Shown: positions 18,489 to 28,004, counted from the first letter of the stretch. The stretch: DNA of 64,000 nucleotides from CAYVLA01 sp964549615 [NCBI: uncultured Thermococci archaeon] (GCA_964549615.1 CAZJVP010000051.1:62001-126000), one strand, 5' to 3'. The notes: generated by a model from the sequence alone, not told the origin. Numbers and translations: made by a program.

Positions 18489-18752
18489 GTTTAGGGTCCG
18501 CGGGCGGTCTCGACTGGGAGGCGCAAGCTGAGGTGACTACTGTGGAGAGAGCATTTTCCCGTACCGAGGTCGGCCTTCCGGGGGCACTCCAAAGAGAAGG
18601 CTGCCCGGTAGCGTTCGCGAAGCACTCGGTAGCGTCAGCTGCTCTCCATGTCCTAGGCACCCCCGCACAGGCTTCGGTGCATGGTTCCTCATGGTCAGAC
18701 CGGCCGTGAGATCGGCGCAACCCAGCTTGGGCAATGCGATCCGGGGACGATA

Positions 18753-18761
18753 CGTTTATGG
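18753..18761 (+). promoter_or_regulatory. TATA-like box for gene at 18817
   Basis: CGTTTATGG lies about 60 bases before the ATG at 18817, predicting a leader of about 30 bases. Confidence 0.4.
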
Positions 18762-18816
18762 GCGACACCTCCGCGAACATCACGGTCACAAAGCCAGCTC
18801 ACAGGGGCCACCTCTC

Positions 18817-21084
18817 ATGCCGAAGATCGATCTAACGGAGGCCACGATCGTCGTTGGTGAAAGGGCCGGGCCTGAATCCCCAGCTGCTCAGGTTCTGAGG
18901 GAGGAAGTCCAGAAGCGGACGGGCATCCTTTGGGAGGTCAGCTGCGATTGGCCCAGCAAAGGGAACGTGATCGCCTTGGTAACCGGGGGATTGGACGACC
19001 TCGCCGGTCGCTTGATACCCCGTCGACAGGGAAAGGATCTTCCCGAGCGGCGGCCGGAGGGCTACAGGCTGTGTGTACAACGGCTGTCCCCCCGACGCGA
19101 CGTCGTCTGGATCGCTGGGGCTGACGGGAGGGGGGTTCTCTTCGGCGTCGGTCACCTACTGAGGCTCCTCATGCTTTCCAGAGGATCGGCCGAACTCGGG
19201 GAGCGGGTGGACCTTTCAACGGCCCCGGCCTATCCCATCCGAGGGCATCAGCTCGGGTACCGCGACACTGCGAACTCCTACGACGCTTGGACGGTGGAAC
19301 AGTACGAGCAGTACATCAGGGAGCTGATCATCTTCGGGGCGAACTGCATCGAGAACATACCGTTTCAGGGCAAAACCAGCGTGCTCATGAAGCTGCCCCG
19401 CCGTGAGATGAACAGGAGGCTGAGCGAGCTGTGTGCCAAGTACGACATCGACTACTGGGTCTGGACCCCGGCCGAGTTCGACCTTTCAAACGAGGCCCTG
19501 CGGCAGCAAGCAATCGAGCAACACGAACAGCTCTATCGGGACTGTCCGCGTCTGGACGCGATCTTCTTTCCGGGAGGGGATCCAGGCGGAAACCACCCGA
19601 GGCTGGTCATGCCGTTCTTGGAGGAGCTCTCCAAGCGCCTTAAGGTCCACCACCCGAAGGCGGGGATCTGGATCTCGCTGCAGGGATTCAGCCGGGAATG
19701 GGTCGAGTACTTTTTTGGGTACGTGGAAGAGCGTAAGCCGGATTGGCTGGCCGGCGTCGTGGCGGGCCCGAGCAGCCCTCCCATCGATATGACCAGGGCG
19801 CGTCTACCAAGGAGGTACAGGCTTCGCAACTACCCGGACATCACCCACACCGTACGGTGCCAGTTCCCGGTTCAGGGCTACGACCAGGCCTTTGCCCTCA
19901 CCTTGGGACGGGAGCCCTGCAACCCGAGGCCTACCTTCTATGCCCGGATCCACAACTTCTACGCGCCCTACACGGACGGTTTCCTATCCTACTCAGATGG
20001 CGCGCACGACGATCTGAACAAGGTCGTCTGGACAAGGAAGGCCTGGGACCCGGAAGAGGATGTCGGGAAGATCGTCCTTGGATACTGCCGTTTCTTCTTC
20101 GGGGCGGACGTCGCGGATGACGCCGCGGCGGGCATCTTTGCCCTAGAGAAGAATTGGGAGGGTCCGCTTGCCGCGAACATGACTGTCGAGAAGACCCTTG
20201 ATCACTGGAAGGATCTGGAGAGGAGGGCTCCGCATCTGGCCGGGAACTGGCGATGGCAGCTGTTCTTGCTCCGGGCCTACTACGATGCCTATACGCGCAG
20301 AAGGCTGATCTACGAAAAGGGCCTGGAGAGGCAGGCGATGGCGATCCTCGTGGATATGGACAAGATCGGGATTGACGTTGCCATGGAAAGGGCCCTGGAG
20401 ACCGTCAAGCGAGCCGATACGGAGCCCATCTGCGAAGATCTCAGACAGCGCATCGAGGATCTGTGCGAATCCCTCTTTCAGTCCATAGGACTCCAGACCA
20501 GCGTCGCTCGATATCACGCAAGCGGCTCCGAGAGGGGATGCGTCCTTGACTTCCTCCGCTATCCCCTCAACAACCGTTGGTGGCTGGAGGATGAGTTCGC
20601 AAAGATCCGGCAGATGACAAGCGAGGAGGAGAAGCGTTCGCGGCTGGAGGTGATCAGGACCTGGGAGAACCCTGGGCCGGGCAGCTTCTACGACGACGTC
20701 GGCAACGTAGCCAACTCGCCCCACGTGGATCCGCTGTACAACCTCGGGATCGGGTTTGCATGGTGGGATCGCGGCTACAGCAGGACGAGGCTTTCATCCC
20801 AGACCTACATCAACCGGCCCAAGCTTCGGTACGAAAACCTGGATCCGAACGGCAACTACCTGATCCGCGTCGCCGGTTTCGGCGAGGCGCTCCTTGAGGT
20901 CAACGGCGAAAGGATCCAGCCCACCCTGTACAACAAGGGGGAGGGCCAGTTCAAGGAGTTCCCCGTCCCGAAGCGGCTCCTGAAGGATGGGGTGATCGAG
21001 GTCACGTTTGCCAAGCCGGACGAGGACCACTTGAACTGGCGGCACCGGTCACGCGTCTCGGATGTCTGGCTGCTCAGGACCTGA
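18817..21084 (+). CDS. Glycosidase-like protein with GH20b/GH67-type N-terminal domain
   Basis: A 755-residue protein without obvious signal peptide. Residues 1-110 look like the alpha/beta domain preceding GH20, GH67 and GH84 barrels: A-T-I-V-V-G, A-A-Q-V-L-R-E-E-V, and G-R-G-V-L-F-G-V-G-H-L-L-R. The central barrel starts at I-R-G-H-Q-L-G-Y-R and has F-G-A-N-C-I-E, W-V-W-T-P, and F-F-P-G-G-D-P-G-G-N-H. The C-terminal third is helical, then beta (N-Y-L-I-R-V-A-G). This matches a group of uncharacterised hexosaminidase/glucuronidase-like enzymes. The paired acidic residues of GH20 (D-E) are not obvious, so chemistry is open. It lies beside a decayed hexosaminidase on the other strand, which favours an amino-sugar or uronic-acid substrate (inference). 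Confidence 0.55.
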   Translation: MPKIDLTEATIVVGERAGPESPAAQVLREEVQKRTGILWEVSCDWPSKGNVIALVTGGLDDLAGRLIPRRQGKDLPERRPEGYRLCVQRLSPRRDVVWIAGADGRGVLFGVGHLLRLLMLSRGSAELGERVDLSTAPAYPIRGHQLGYRDTANSYDAWTVEQYEQYIRELIIFGANCIENIPFQGKTSVLMKLPRREMNRRLSELCAKYDIDYWVWTPAEFDLSNEALRQQAIEQHEQLYRDCPRLDAIFFPGGDPGGNHPRLVMPFLEELSKRLKVHHPKAGIWISLQGFSREWVEYFFGYVEERKPDWLAGVVAGPSSPPIDMTRARLPRRYRLRNYPDITHTVRCQFPVQGYDQAFALTLGREPCNPRPTFYARIHNFYAPYTDGFLSYSDGAHDDLNKVVWTRKAWDPEEDVGKIVLGYCRFFFGADVADDAAAGIFALEKNWEGPLAANMTVEKTLDHWKDLERRAPHLAGNWRWQLFLLRAYYDAYTRRRLIYEKGLERQAMAILVDMDKIGIDVAMERALETVKRADTEPICEDLRQRIEDLCESLFQSIGLQTSVARYHASGSERGCVLDFLRYPLNNRWWLEDEFAKIRQMTSEEEKRSRLEVIRTWENPGPGSFYDDVGNVANSPHVDPLYNLGIGFAWWDRGYSRTRLSSQTYINRPKLRYENLDPNGNYLIRVAGFGEALLEVNGERIQPTLYNKGEGQFKEFPVPKRLLKDGVIEVTFAKPDEDHLNWRHRSRVSDVWLLRT

Positions 21085-21261
21085 CGCTCGGGACGCACTC
21101 CGCATAGCCGCACGGGTGGACAGCCTCTTTCTGGCCCGCAATAAGGATCTTCTTGATGATCTCGCTCTGGCCTAAACGGGCTGGGACCCCCTGGTGAGGC
21201 CTACCTGATGGTCCATCGTCGCGATCCTCCCGTAGCTGCCGCTGACGTGGACCGGATGCGG

Positions 21262-21785
21262 CTAGAGCTTGATCGGCTCCTCGTCTAACTTCGTGATGTT
21301 CGTGATCTTGCCTCCATCAATTCGTCTATCCTGTCCTTCATCTCGGCCAACGGACGAGCTGGCCCCCGTAGCGTGACTGCAGAACCTCAAGGCCGAACGG
21401 CCTCCTCTCCTCAAGCCAGAGGGCCGTGTGAGCCTTGAGCCACCTGTCATGCGCTGGATGACCCTCGGGATCTCCTCGAAGTCCTGCGGAGCCCCTTCAC
21501 GTCCTTCTTCACGTACGCCTCCCGTGCTGTGCTGGGGGAGATCGACCTTCGCCTCAAGGACCTCCGCCAATCACTTGGCATGGGCGAACGACACCCTATC
21601 TGAGGGCGAGGCTCCCTTCGCGGCCTGGGCCATGAGATCCGATAGGGCCTTGATGCGAGGTCCAAGATGGGTCCCGGCGTAGTGCTCGGCGAAGATGCCC
21701 AGGAGGCAATCATCCCAAGGCATGGTCTTGCTGATGCTGGCCTTGGCTTGGATGCTTTCCTTGTCCCGACCCCGATAGTGATCCG
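21262..21785 (-). pseudogene. Decayed C-terminal part of a beta-N-acetylhexosaminidase-like gene
   Basis: Scattered frames on the minus strand preserve a recognisable order: L-L-G-I-F-A-E-H-Y-A, R-I-K-A-L-S-D-L, L-A-E-V-L-E-A-K-V-D-L, A-R-E-A-Y-V-K-K-D-V, E-I-P-R-V-I-Q-R, A-L-W-L-E-E-R-R-P-F-G-L-E-V-L, S-R-Y-G-G-Q-L, and a final K-I-T-N-I-T-K-L-D-E-E. As I recall, the P-F-G-x-E-V-L-x-x-R-Y-G-G pattern belongs to the C-terminal helical region of GH20-like bacterial hexosaminidases. Several frameshifts and a stop (after H-A-K near 21575) interrupt it, and no catalytic domain remains nearby. It is a dead fragment, useful as evidence that amino-sugar degradation was once larger here. Confidence 0.55.
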
Positions 21786-21872
21786 GCCGCCCGGGCAGGC
21801 GCTCGCCTCAGACTGCCAACCTGTTCATCCGATATCACAGGGCCCCTGCGAAACGGTAAAGAGGCCCTGCTC

Positions 21873-22718
21873 TTGAGAGGCCTACTTGGTGGTCTTCTGA
21901 GGCTCAGCAATCCTGGTGGCCTCAACCAACAGTGGAAGCATCCCGAAGAGTTGAGGGCCCCGGCCTTCCGGATGATCGGGAACGTCTACTACGTCGGCAA
22001 CCTCAACGTGAGCAGCCATGTCATCGTGGGCCAGGCCGGCCATGTGCTCATCGACACGGGTTTTTCGACTACCGTTCCGCTCCTGGTGCAAAGCATCAGG
22101 CACCTCGGTTTCAAAGAGCGGGATGTGAGGATGATCCTCATCACCCACGGCCACGTCGACCACGCCGGCGGGGCAAGGAGGATGGCCAGGATCACAGGAG
22201 CCCCCGTGGCGGTGCACAGGCGGGATGTCCGGACCGTCGAAACCGGGAGCGAGCTGACCTGCGCCCACTACATCTACGGCATCGAGGATTTCGAGACCTT
22301 CAAGGTTGACAGGGTTCTCGAGGGTGGGGAGACGCTGCATGTCGGGGACATCGTAATCAAGGTTCACCACACCCCTGGCCACACGCCCGGCGTCTGCAGC
22401 TACGAGATCCCCCTGCATCATGAGGGCAGGAAACTCACGGCCTTCATCTTCGGGGGCCCGGGCCAGTGGACCTTCAAGCAGGAGAACAGGAGCCAGGGCT
22501 ACGAGGGTGATGTTGAGGAATACTCAAGGTCCCTGGACCACTTGGAGCGGATCAAGGTCGACATACCCTTGGGGGCCCACCCCAACCAGACCCGTACCTT
22601 CCAGAAGTACGAGATCCTCAAGTCCAACCCCGCCGGACCGAACCCGTTCGTCGACCCTGACCACTGGCCTGCCTTCATAGGCAAGCTGCGGGCCAGCCTG
22701 GCTTCCTTGAGGGGCTAG
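21873..22718 (+). CDS. MBL-fold metallo-hydrolase (class B3-like)
   Basis: About 281 residues of the metallo-beta-lactamase superfamily. The zinc motif T-H-G-H-V-D-H-A-G-G is intact (H-x-H-x-D-H). H-T-P-G-H-T-P-G follows, and a late A-H-P-N supplies the terminal histidine. The leader V-Y-Y-V-G-N with a downstream L-I-D-T-G-F strand resembles subclass B3 proteins, a group that also contains lactonases and other hydrolases. No signal peptide is convincing. The TTG at 21873 is the first start; the true start may be a few codons later, but homology begins near residue 20 (W-K-H-P-E-E). Substrate unknown. Confidence 0.8.
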   Translation: MRGLLGGLLRLSNPGGLNQQWKHPEELRAPAFRMIGNVYYVGNLNVSSHVIVGQAGHVLIDTGFSTTVPLLVQSIRHLGFKERDVRMILITHGHVDHAGGARRMARITGAPVAVHRRDVRTVETGSELTCAHYIYGIEDFETFKVDRVLEGGETLHVGDIVIKVHHTPGHTPGVCSYEIPLHHEGRKLTAFIFGGPGQWTFKQENRSQGYEGDVEEYSRSLDHLERIKVDIPLGAHPNQTRTFQKYEILKSNPAGPNPFVDPDHWPAFIGKLRASLASLRG

Positions 22719-23065
22719 CGGCCGATCAGGCTGCAAGTTAGCGGCCATGTGTGGACGAGGCGAAACCGAGGACTTGCCGACGGTCGACCAACGCCTTGGT
22801 AGAGTGTCCTCGTTACCGAGAGACCGGAGCAAGAGCTAGGTGGATGCTGTTGGGTTGCCCTTGTTGATGGTCAGATACGGAGGCTTTTGATGGCAGTCAG
22901 GCATGCGGCCGTGTGTTGGGCGGTTTGTCTGATGGACCCTCGGCCGCCGGGAAATTGCCGGACGAGGGTTCGGAGACCTCACCTGACGAAATCTCTTTAT
23001 TGGGCGGGGAAGTCGGGACGCAAACGTTGTAGCGGTCTTTCACCTGGGAGCTGGCAGGAACTCCA
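22719..23065. other. 347-base intergenic region
   Basis: No gene found. The stretch TCTTTATT near 22991-22998 is a plausible TATA element for the gene at 23066. Nothing else stands out. Confidence 0.4.
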
Positions 23066-25948
23066 ATGCGTCGCGTACTCGAATTCCCCCCGAAGTTTAG
23101 AATGTTGCGGCCAAGCGGAACGCTCATAATCACGAGCGATGAGGAAATGGAGAAGCTGGAGAAGGATCCCGGGATGAAGGTCCGGGCATTCGACTCCAGT
23201 TTCACTGACATCTGCCGCAACCTCCCCGGCAAGGGAGGCGCCCATGTCGATGTCGCGTACGACTTCTTCTTCGGGGGAAAAGAGCGGAAGTACTTCCCAA
23301 CCAGCGACCAATGCATCCAAACCTTCCGCGCGCTCCACGACATAGCAAAGCAGCACGGCCTGGGCTTCGGCGCCAGCGTAATGTCGCCCTTGGACCTGGG
23401 TCCTGCCTATTCGAGCCTTAAGGACCACTGCGGACAGACATGCCAGTTCCGGGAGGGAATGATAGACTCCGAGGGTCGATACGAAGTCAAGCTGCCCATC
23501 CAGCGTCGATGGTTCCACAACAAGGGCCCCGTCAACCTGACGGTGAACCACGTGGAGGCCTTCGCCTTCAGCGAGACACGGATCCGCGGCACGTCGTGCT
23601 GGCACGTGGATCCGGCCGAGATCCTGGACATCTCCTCCACCGCTAGGCTTGTGGTGGATGAGTCGACGCGGAAAACCAGCGGCTCGGGCTACAGCTTCGT
23701 TCAGGGCTGCATCGTGGGCAAGGCTGACGGATTGGGCAAACGAGACAGGGTCCTGGCTGTCATCGTCTACGATGTCGAAGAGATGGATTACTTCCACGCG
23801 GATGCATTGCCGTTCCTCAAGCAGGTGATTGAGGATCACGCCCGGGCAGGCATAAGCTACTCCAGCTTCTACTCTGACGAGATGCACATACAGTTCGACT
23901 GGGACCTCGGCGCCCACTTCGGCCCGACCGAGATCACCACGAGGTATCTAACCCCGGGGCTTGTCCGGGCCTACTGCAAGCGATATGGATCGGGGTACCG
24001 GGACTTCCACAAGTACTTGGTCTACTTCGCCTATGCGCAGCATTCCTGGGACGGCCCGGACTACTGGAGGCGGGGCGACCAGCACGTCCTGGGCCCGAGC
24101 CCCAATGGGATCTACCAGACCTGGAAGATGCGAAGGGACTACTTCCGTCTGCTGCAGGACCATGTCGTGGAGCTCTTTGTCCAGGCCAAGAGGTATGCCG
24201 AGAAGCTCTTCGGACATCGGATACTCACCCGGGCCCACGCGACCTGGCAGGAATCTCCCACCTGTGACCAGTTCGACCTTGGCGTCGGCTTCGGGGGCAA
24301 GTGTGGCACCGAGAAGATGGAGGTTCCCGTCTCGCGGTACGACTACACCCCTCGTTACGTCTGGTCCTCAAGCATCAGGGAGAGCCAGAGCGCCTGCTAT
24401 GACTACTTCCGCTGGGGAGACTACCTGACCGGCATGGGCACCGACCATCCGGAGGGCGGCTACATCGACCGCAACTACCACGGTGCGGCCCTGGCATGCT
24501 CTTTCGGGCACTACAACGAGCTTGACTACGGGTATTACGGCCACTGGGGCGCGCCCCGGGCGGTCTCCGATCGCGTGCACGACCTTGCCGCCGCGATGGG
24601 GCTCGGAGGAGGGGCAATGGCCCACGTCCAGGGCTGGCGACATCGCAGGTCGCCAGTCCTGTGTCTTTACCCCCTCGACCTCAACTACGTCGAGGAGCGG
24701 TTCGGCAGTTGGACGATACAGTACGGGTACGCGGACTACCTCACCGAGGAGAAGTTCGTCGAGCTTGTGCATGTCCTGCCCAACGGGCGCTTCCGCCTCA
24801 AGGACCTCACCTACGAGGCACTTGTCGTGCTCTTCGAGCCCCTGGTCCTTCGCAGGACCCTCGACGTCATCGAGAAGATCGTCAGGCAGGGAGGTACCGT
24901 TGTCTGGTGTAGCGTCCCCCCAGCCGTCTGCCTGGACGCCAGAGGCGATGTCAGGGCCCGGTTCCTCCGCATCTTTGGTCTGAGATCGGCCCGCAGGCCC
25001 CATCTGGGCATGAAGGCGAAGGACGCCATCGTGAGGTTCGAAGGTGCGCTCGGGGAGGTCCCAAGCCTCCGGATCCCGACCGACCTTCTTCCGGACCTCG
25101 TGTTTCCCGTGATTCCCCGCGGGTCGCAGCCCGTTGCCCGGGTGATGCTCGAAGGGAGGCGGAGGGTCGTCGGCGCGCTGCGCGTAACGCGGTCCGGGGG
25201 GAGAGCGCTCTACCTAGGCTTTCGCCCCAGGGACGACCAGTCTCGATCAACGCCAGACGCCCCAAGGACGCTTTTCCATATCCTTTCCAGTCTGGGGATC
25301 TACTCCGCCTGCGGCCCCGGAGCCGCGGAGTACGCCTCAAACACGAGCGACTACCTCGTCGCCGAGTCCCCAAACGGGGCGCTGTCCTTCGCCCGGCACT
25401 ACTGGAGCGTGGCCGAGAACTGGGCCGGCGGCTTCTTCAGGCCCAAGGATGAGTCATGCGATGAGTCTGCCCTGCCGCCGAGGCGGCTGGAACTAAGGGA
25501 CTTCAGGGTCGGGAAACGGGTCATAAACTACGCGGGCCTGTACAGGATGTCGTTCCTCGAGAAGGAGGGGAATCTGGAGGCCTTCTGCGGATTCGGCACC
25601 AAGGGCATCTCCATCGACGGTCCATCGGGTAGATCCTGGTTCGCATTCGCGGACGAACCGGTAGACCTTGCCTTCGCCCCCGTTCCCCGTGAGCGGCTGG
25701 CCAACGGCATCGAGAAGGCTTACTTCCTCCAGGCCAGGTCAGGGCAGCAAGCCGTCCGCCTGCCCATCCCTTTCGACCCTCGTCTTAGGCTATTGGTGGA
25801 CGAGAGGGAAGACGGATGCGGGTCCGAGGCCAGATCAAAGATAGCCCCTGCCGAGCAGGGGATGCTGGTAACGATCGTTCCTGAGGAGCAGGGGCGAAGC
25901 CTTTACCTCATCGTCGAGCATGCCGAGACGGAACCCTCGAGCCTCTGA
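23066..25948 (+). CDS. Very large uncharacterised glycosidase-like protein
   Basis: A 960-residue protein I cannot place in a known family. Order of features: residues 30-330 look like a barrel start, with V-D-V-A-Y-D-F-F-F, H-G-L-G-F-G-A-S-V, a lectin-like beta insert (140-230), then V-I-V-Y-D-V-E-E-M-D and S-S-F-Y-S-D-E-M-H near 272, whose D-E pair could be catalytic. Aromatic-rich motifs follow near 400-520. Residues 600-760 look like a Rossmann/GATase-like domain (Q-G-G-T-V-V-W-C-S), as in beta-galactosidase trimerisation domains, then beta structure to the end. The order barrel - GATase-like - beta mirrors the GH42-like gene at 16181. No signal peptide. Glycan hydrolysis is inferred from architecture and neighbours only. 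Confidence 0.5.
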   Translation: MRRVLEFPPKFRMLRPSGTLIITSDEEMEKLEKDPGMKVRAFDSSFTDICRNLPGKGGAHVDVAYDFFFGGKERKYFPTSDQCIQTFRALHDIAKQHGLGFGASVMSPLDLGPAYSSLKDHCGQTCQFREGMIDSEGRYEVKLPIQRRWFHNKGPVNLTVNHVEAFAFSETRIRGTSCWHVDPAEILDISSTARLVVDESTRKTSGSGYSFVQGCIVGKADGLGKRDRVLAVIVYDVEEMDYFHADALPFLKQVIEDHARAGISYSSFYSDEMHIQFDWDLGAHFGPTEITTRYLTPGLVRAYCKRYGSGYRDFHKYLVYFAYAQHSWDGPDYWRRGDQHVLGPSPNGIYQTWKMRRDYFRLLQDHVVELFVQAKRYAEKLFGHRILTRAHATWQESPTCDQFDLGVGFGGKCGTEKMEVPVSRYDYTPRYVWSSSIRESQSACYDYFRWGDYLTGMGTDHPEGGYIDRNYHGAALACSFGHYNELDYGYYGHWGAPRAVSDRVHDLAAAMGLGGGAMAHVQGWRHRRSPVLCLYPLDLNYVEERFGSWTIQYGYADYLTEEKFVELVHVLPNGRFRLKDLTYEALVVLFEPLVLRRTLDVIEKIVRQGGTVVWCSVPPAVCLDARGDVRARFLRIFGLRSARRPHLGMKAKDAIVRFEGALGEVPSLRIPTDLLPDLVFPVIPRGSQPVARVMLEGRRRVVGALRVTRSGGRALYLGFRPRDDQSRSTPDAPRTLFHILSSLGIYSACGPGAAEYASNTSDYLVAESPNGALSFARHYWSVAENWAGGFFRPKDESCDESALPPRRLELRDFRVGKRVINYAGLYRMSFLEKEGNLEAFCGFGTKGISIDGPSGRSWFAFADEPVDLAFAPVPRERLANGIEKAYFLQARSGQQAVRLPIPFDPRLRLLVDEREDGCGSEARSKIAPAEQGMLVTIVPEEQGRSLYLIVEHAETEPSSL

Positions 25949-26184
25949 CGGTAGGCCGCGTCGCTTAAGCCCGGTCGCGGGTGCCGCCCTTTCAAAGCAT
26001 CGGAAAGGCTAGGCGGGCCCGGGACGCCGGAAAGCGCCTCCCTAGTCGTTGAGGTTCGATCCCGGTCCCTCCCTGCATCACGTCGGTCCATGGCTGCACT
26101 CTCTGTGTGAAGGCGCGCGCCATCCCTGCTTTGCGTACGAAACATCTATCACTGTCTGGCGGCAGGCCCGACGGGGGCAAACGA

Positions 26185-27108
26185 GTGGGCACCGAGGAAG
26201 GCGCGGTGGCTGCCCAAAGGGAGGAGATAGTCAGCCTTCTGAAGCGCTTCCAGAGGACCCCTCCTGGAAGCGAGGACCATATCGTTCTACACGAGGAAAT
26301 CCTGGAGAAGGCCAAGCGCCTAGGTAGAGAGGAGAAAAAGCAGCTCCAGTCGGAGCTCGAGAGAGTCCGGACCCAGATGGTCGTATCGCGTCCCACCTAC
26401 CTCCGCCCGGACTACTACAGACTGGTCACGATACTGCTCCACCGCCTGAGGCGACGGAGCTACGCCGACATAGAGCGGGAGATCGAGGACACACTGTCCG
26501 AGGTGGAGAAGGGCATCCGGGCCAACCACTTTCCCAGGTACCCGTCCTCCTATGTTAGGAGCATCAGGACGCTGCTCGTGGAGGCTGCGCGCTCCGAGGA
26601 GGCAGATCGCGCTCGCCTTTCCCGACTGGCGCGGAGATGCCATGAGGTGACGGAGGCGGTGTACTCCTACGAGTACGACAACGTCGAGGTGGAAGTCACC
26701 TCGACGAGGATCAAGGTATCGAGCCTGTTCACCCTTGGGGAGAGCCAGCGGAGCTACGTCCTGGAGTTCATATCGCCCGAGCTGGAGTACGGAGGAAGGA
26801 CATTTCTGAAACGGGAGGTCCTGGCCTATATGGCGAGGGTCGGCAGGCCTCTGTCCAGGGGCGAAATCGAGCGAGGAATAGACAGGAAGATCCCCTACTT
26901 CGGCCACATCATAGAGAGCCTGCTCAAGAAGTACATGGTGGTCCCCGTCCCGGGAGAGAACAGATATGAGCTGACCGGCACGGGGAGGAAGGTGGGTGAG
27001 GTCTACATCCACCTCCTTGAGCGGATGAGTGCCCGGCTCAAGCGCCCCGGCTCGGCCAAGCGCTTGGCCCGCGGCAGTTCCACGTCCATCCCACAGATCG
27101 CAGAGTGA
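26185..27108 (+). CDS. Uncharacterised protein with coiled-coil and winged-helix C-terminus
   Basis: About 307 residues from the GTG at 26185 (TTG/GTG starts back to 26107 are possible). Residues 10-70 are charged and helical, probably coiled coil. The middle is basic and helical (R-L-R-R-R-S-Y-A-D-I-E-R-E-I-E). Residues 210-290 have the spacing of a winged helix: F-L-K-R-E-V-L-A-Y-M, R-P-L-S-R-G-E-I-E-R-G-I, S-L-L-K-K-Y-M-V, Y-E-L-T-G-T-G-R-K. No catalytic motif is seen. A DNA-binding or chromatin role is plausible but inferred. It converges with the Fpg/Nei gene. Confidence 0.6.
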   Translation: MGTEEGAVAAQREEIVSLLKRFQRTPPGSEDHIVLHEEILEKAKRLGREEKKQLQSELERVRTQMVVSRPTYLRPDYYRLVTILLHRLRRRSYADIEREIEDTLSEVEKGIRANHFPRYPSSYVRSIRTLLVEAARSEEADRARLSRLARRCHEVTEAVYSYEYDNVEVEVTSTRIKVSSLFTLGESQRSYVLEFISPELEYGGRTFLKREVLAYMARVGRPLSRGEIERGIDRKIPYFGHIIESLLKKYMVVPVPGENRYELTGTGRKVGEVYIHLLERMSARLKRPGSAKRLARGSSTSIPQIAE

Positions 27109-27160
27109 ATCCTGTCTAGACGCTTCCACGAGCCGACCAGACGACCTCGGCGGCGCCGGT

Positions 27161-27898
27161 CTACCTGTAGAGCACCTGGCACTTGGGACAGAAGTAACTG
27201 ACCCTGTTCCTTTCTCCCGTGTTCTTGGTGATGACCCTGTCCCCAGAGGCCGGGCATCTCGGCTTTCGATAAATCCCGAAGATACCCCCGAAGCCCTTTC
27301 CCGCTTTCTCAACCTCGTATAGCCTTAGGGCGAATTCCCTGGTCCTCTGGGCGAGGTCCGAAAGCCCGTCGCGGGGAATGGCGGCCACGACGCTCATTGG
27401 ATGGATTCGGGCGTCGAAGAGGGCCTCGTTCTTGATCATGTTCCCCACGCCAGCGTAGATCTCCTGGTCCATGAGCACGTCGCATATCAGCTCGTCCGGC
27501 TTCTGGAGCGTCAGAGCAATGACCTTGTCCTTCTTCCAGCTCGGCCCGGTCACATCGATCTCGGGGTCGAAGGCCGGCCCAGTCAGCCCACCATCGATGA
27601 TCCGCACGGAGCAGTTGTAAAACCGCAATTTCCCGTCTTCAAGGTCAAGGCCCAGCCTCGGGGTCACCCCGGGCCTTTCCTCGTCGACGCGCCAGCTGCC
27701 GTACATCATGAAGTGAATCCTCACGTGGAAGTCGGGAAAGGCTATGATGAGCTGTTTTCCTCTGCTGAATATCTCCCGGATCACGAGGGAGTTCATCCGT
27801 GGGGCCTGGATCCTAGCACTGCCGAAGCTCTTGACGACCCTCTTGCCCTGGAATGCAGAAAGCCGCTCTGAGACGATTCTGACCATGGGTCCTTCCAC
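27161..27898 (-). CDS. Fpg/Nei-family DNA glycosylase lacking Pro2 and one zinc cysteine
   Basis: About 245 residues matching formamidopyrimidine/endonuclease VIII-type glycosylases: E-G-P-M-V-R-I-V-S-E-R-L at the N-terminus, R-I-H-F-M-M-Y-G-S-W, Y-A-G-V-G-N-M-I-K-N-E-A-L-F, and a C-terminal F-C-P-K-C-Q zinc-finger half. Two oddities are visible. The only start fitting the N-terminus is GTG at 27898, giving M-E-G-P instead of M-P-E-G-P, so the N-terminal proline nucleophile is absent. The first zinc pair reads C-P-A-S instead of C-x2-C. A decayed copy at 33170-33404 likewise reads M-E-G. Either the enzyme uses another N-terminal residue or its chemistry is altered. It is divergent from the HIT gene, as in the duplicated block. 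Confidence 0.8.
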   Translation of the reverse strand: MEGPMVRIVSERLSAFQGKRVVKSFGSARIQAPRMNSLVIREIFSRGKQLIIAFPDFHVRIHFMMYGSWRVDEERPGVTPRLGLDLEDGKLRFYNCSVRIIDGGLTGPAFDPEIDVTGPSWKKDKVIALTLQKPDELICDVLMDQEIYAGVGNMIKNEALFDARIHPMSVVAAIPRDGLSDLAQRTREFALRLYEVEKAGKGFGGIFGIYRKPRCPASGDRVITKNTGERNRVSYFCPKCQVLYR

Positions 27899-28004
27899 GG
27901 CGGCTCTCTCGCCGCCAGGTTGAAATCTGCCCCCTCGCAGCCGGGGACACGCCAAGGCGGAGGCGGGTGCCATCCTGAAACAAGCACCCGCGGGATGAGG
28001 CAAC

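Larger units (their letters stand above)
18464..18816. other. 353-base divergent intergenic region
   Basis: Separates two large glycosidase-like genes. It contains a TATA-like element at each end (18480-18488 minus, 18753-18761 plus). I see no gene or strong hairpin between them. Confidence 0.5.

Noticed and set aside
22997-23917. 306-codon open frame opposite the large gene at 23066
   Set aside because: No recognisable motifs; the plus-strand frame is longer and has domain-like features.
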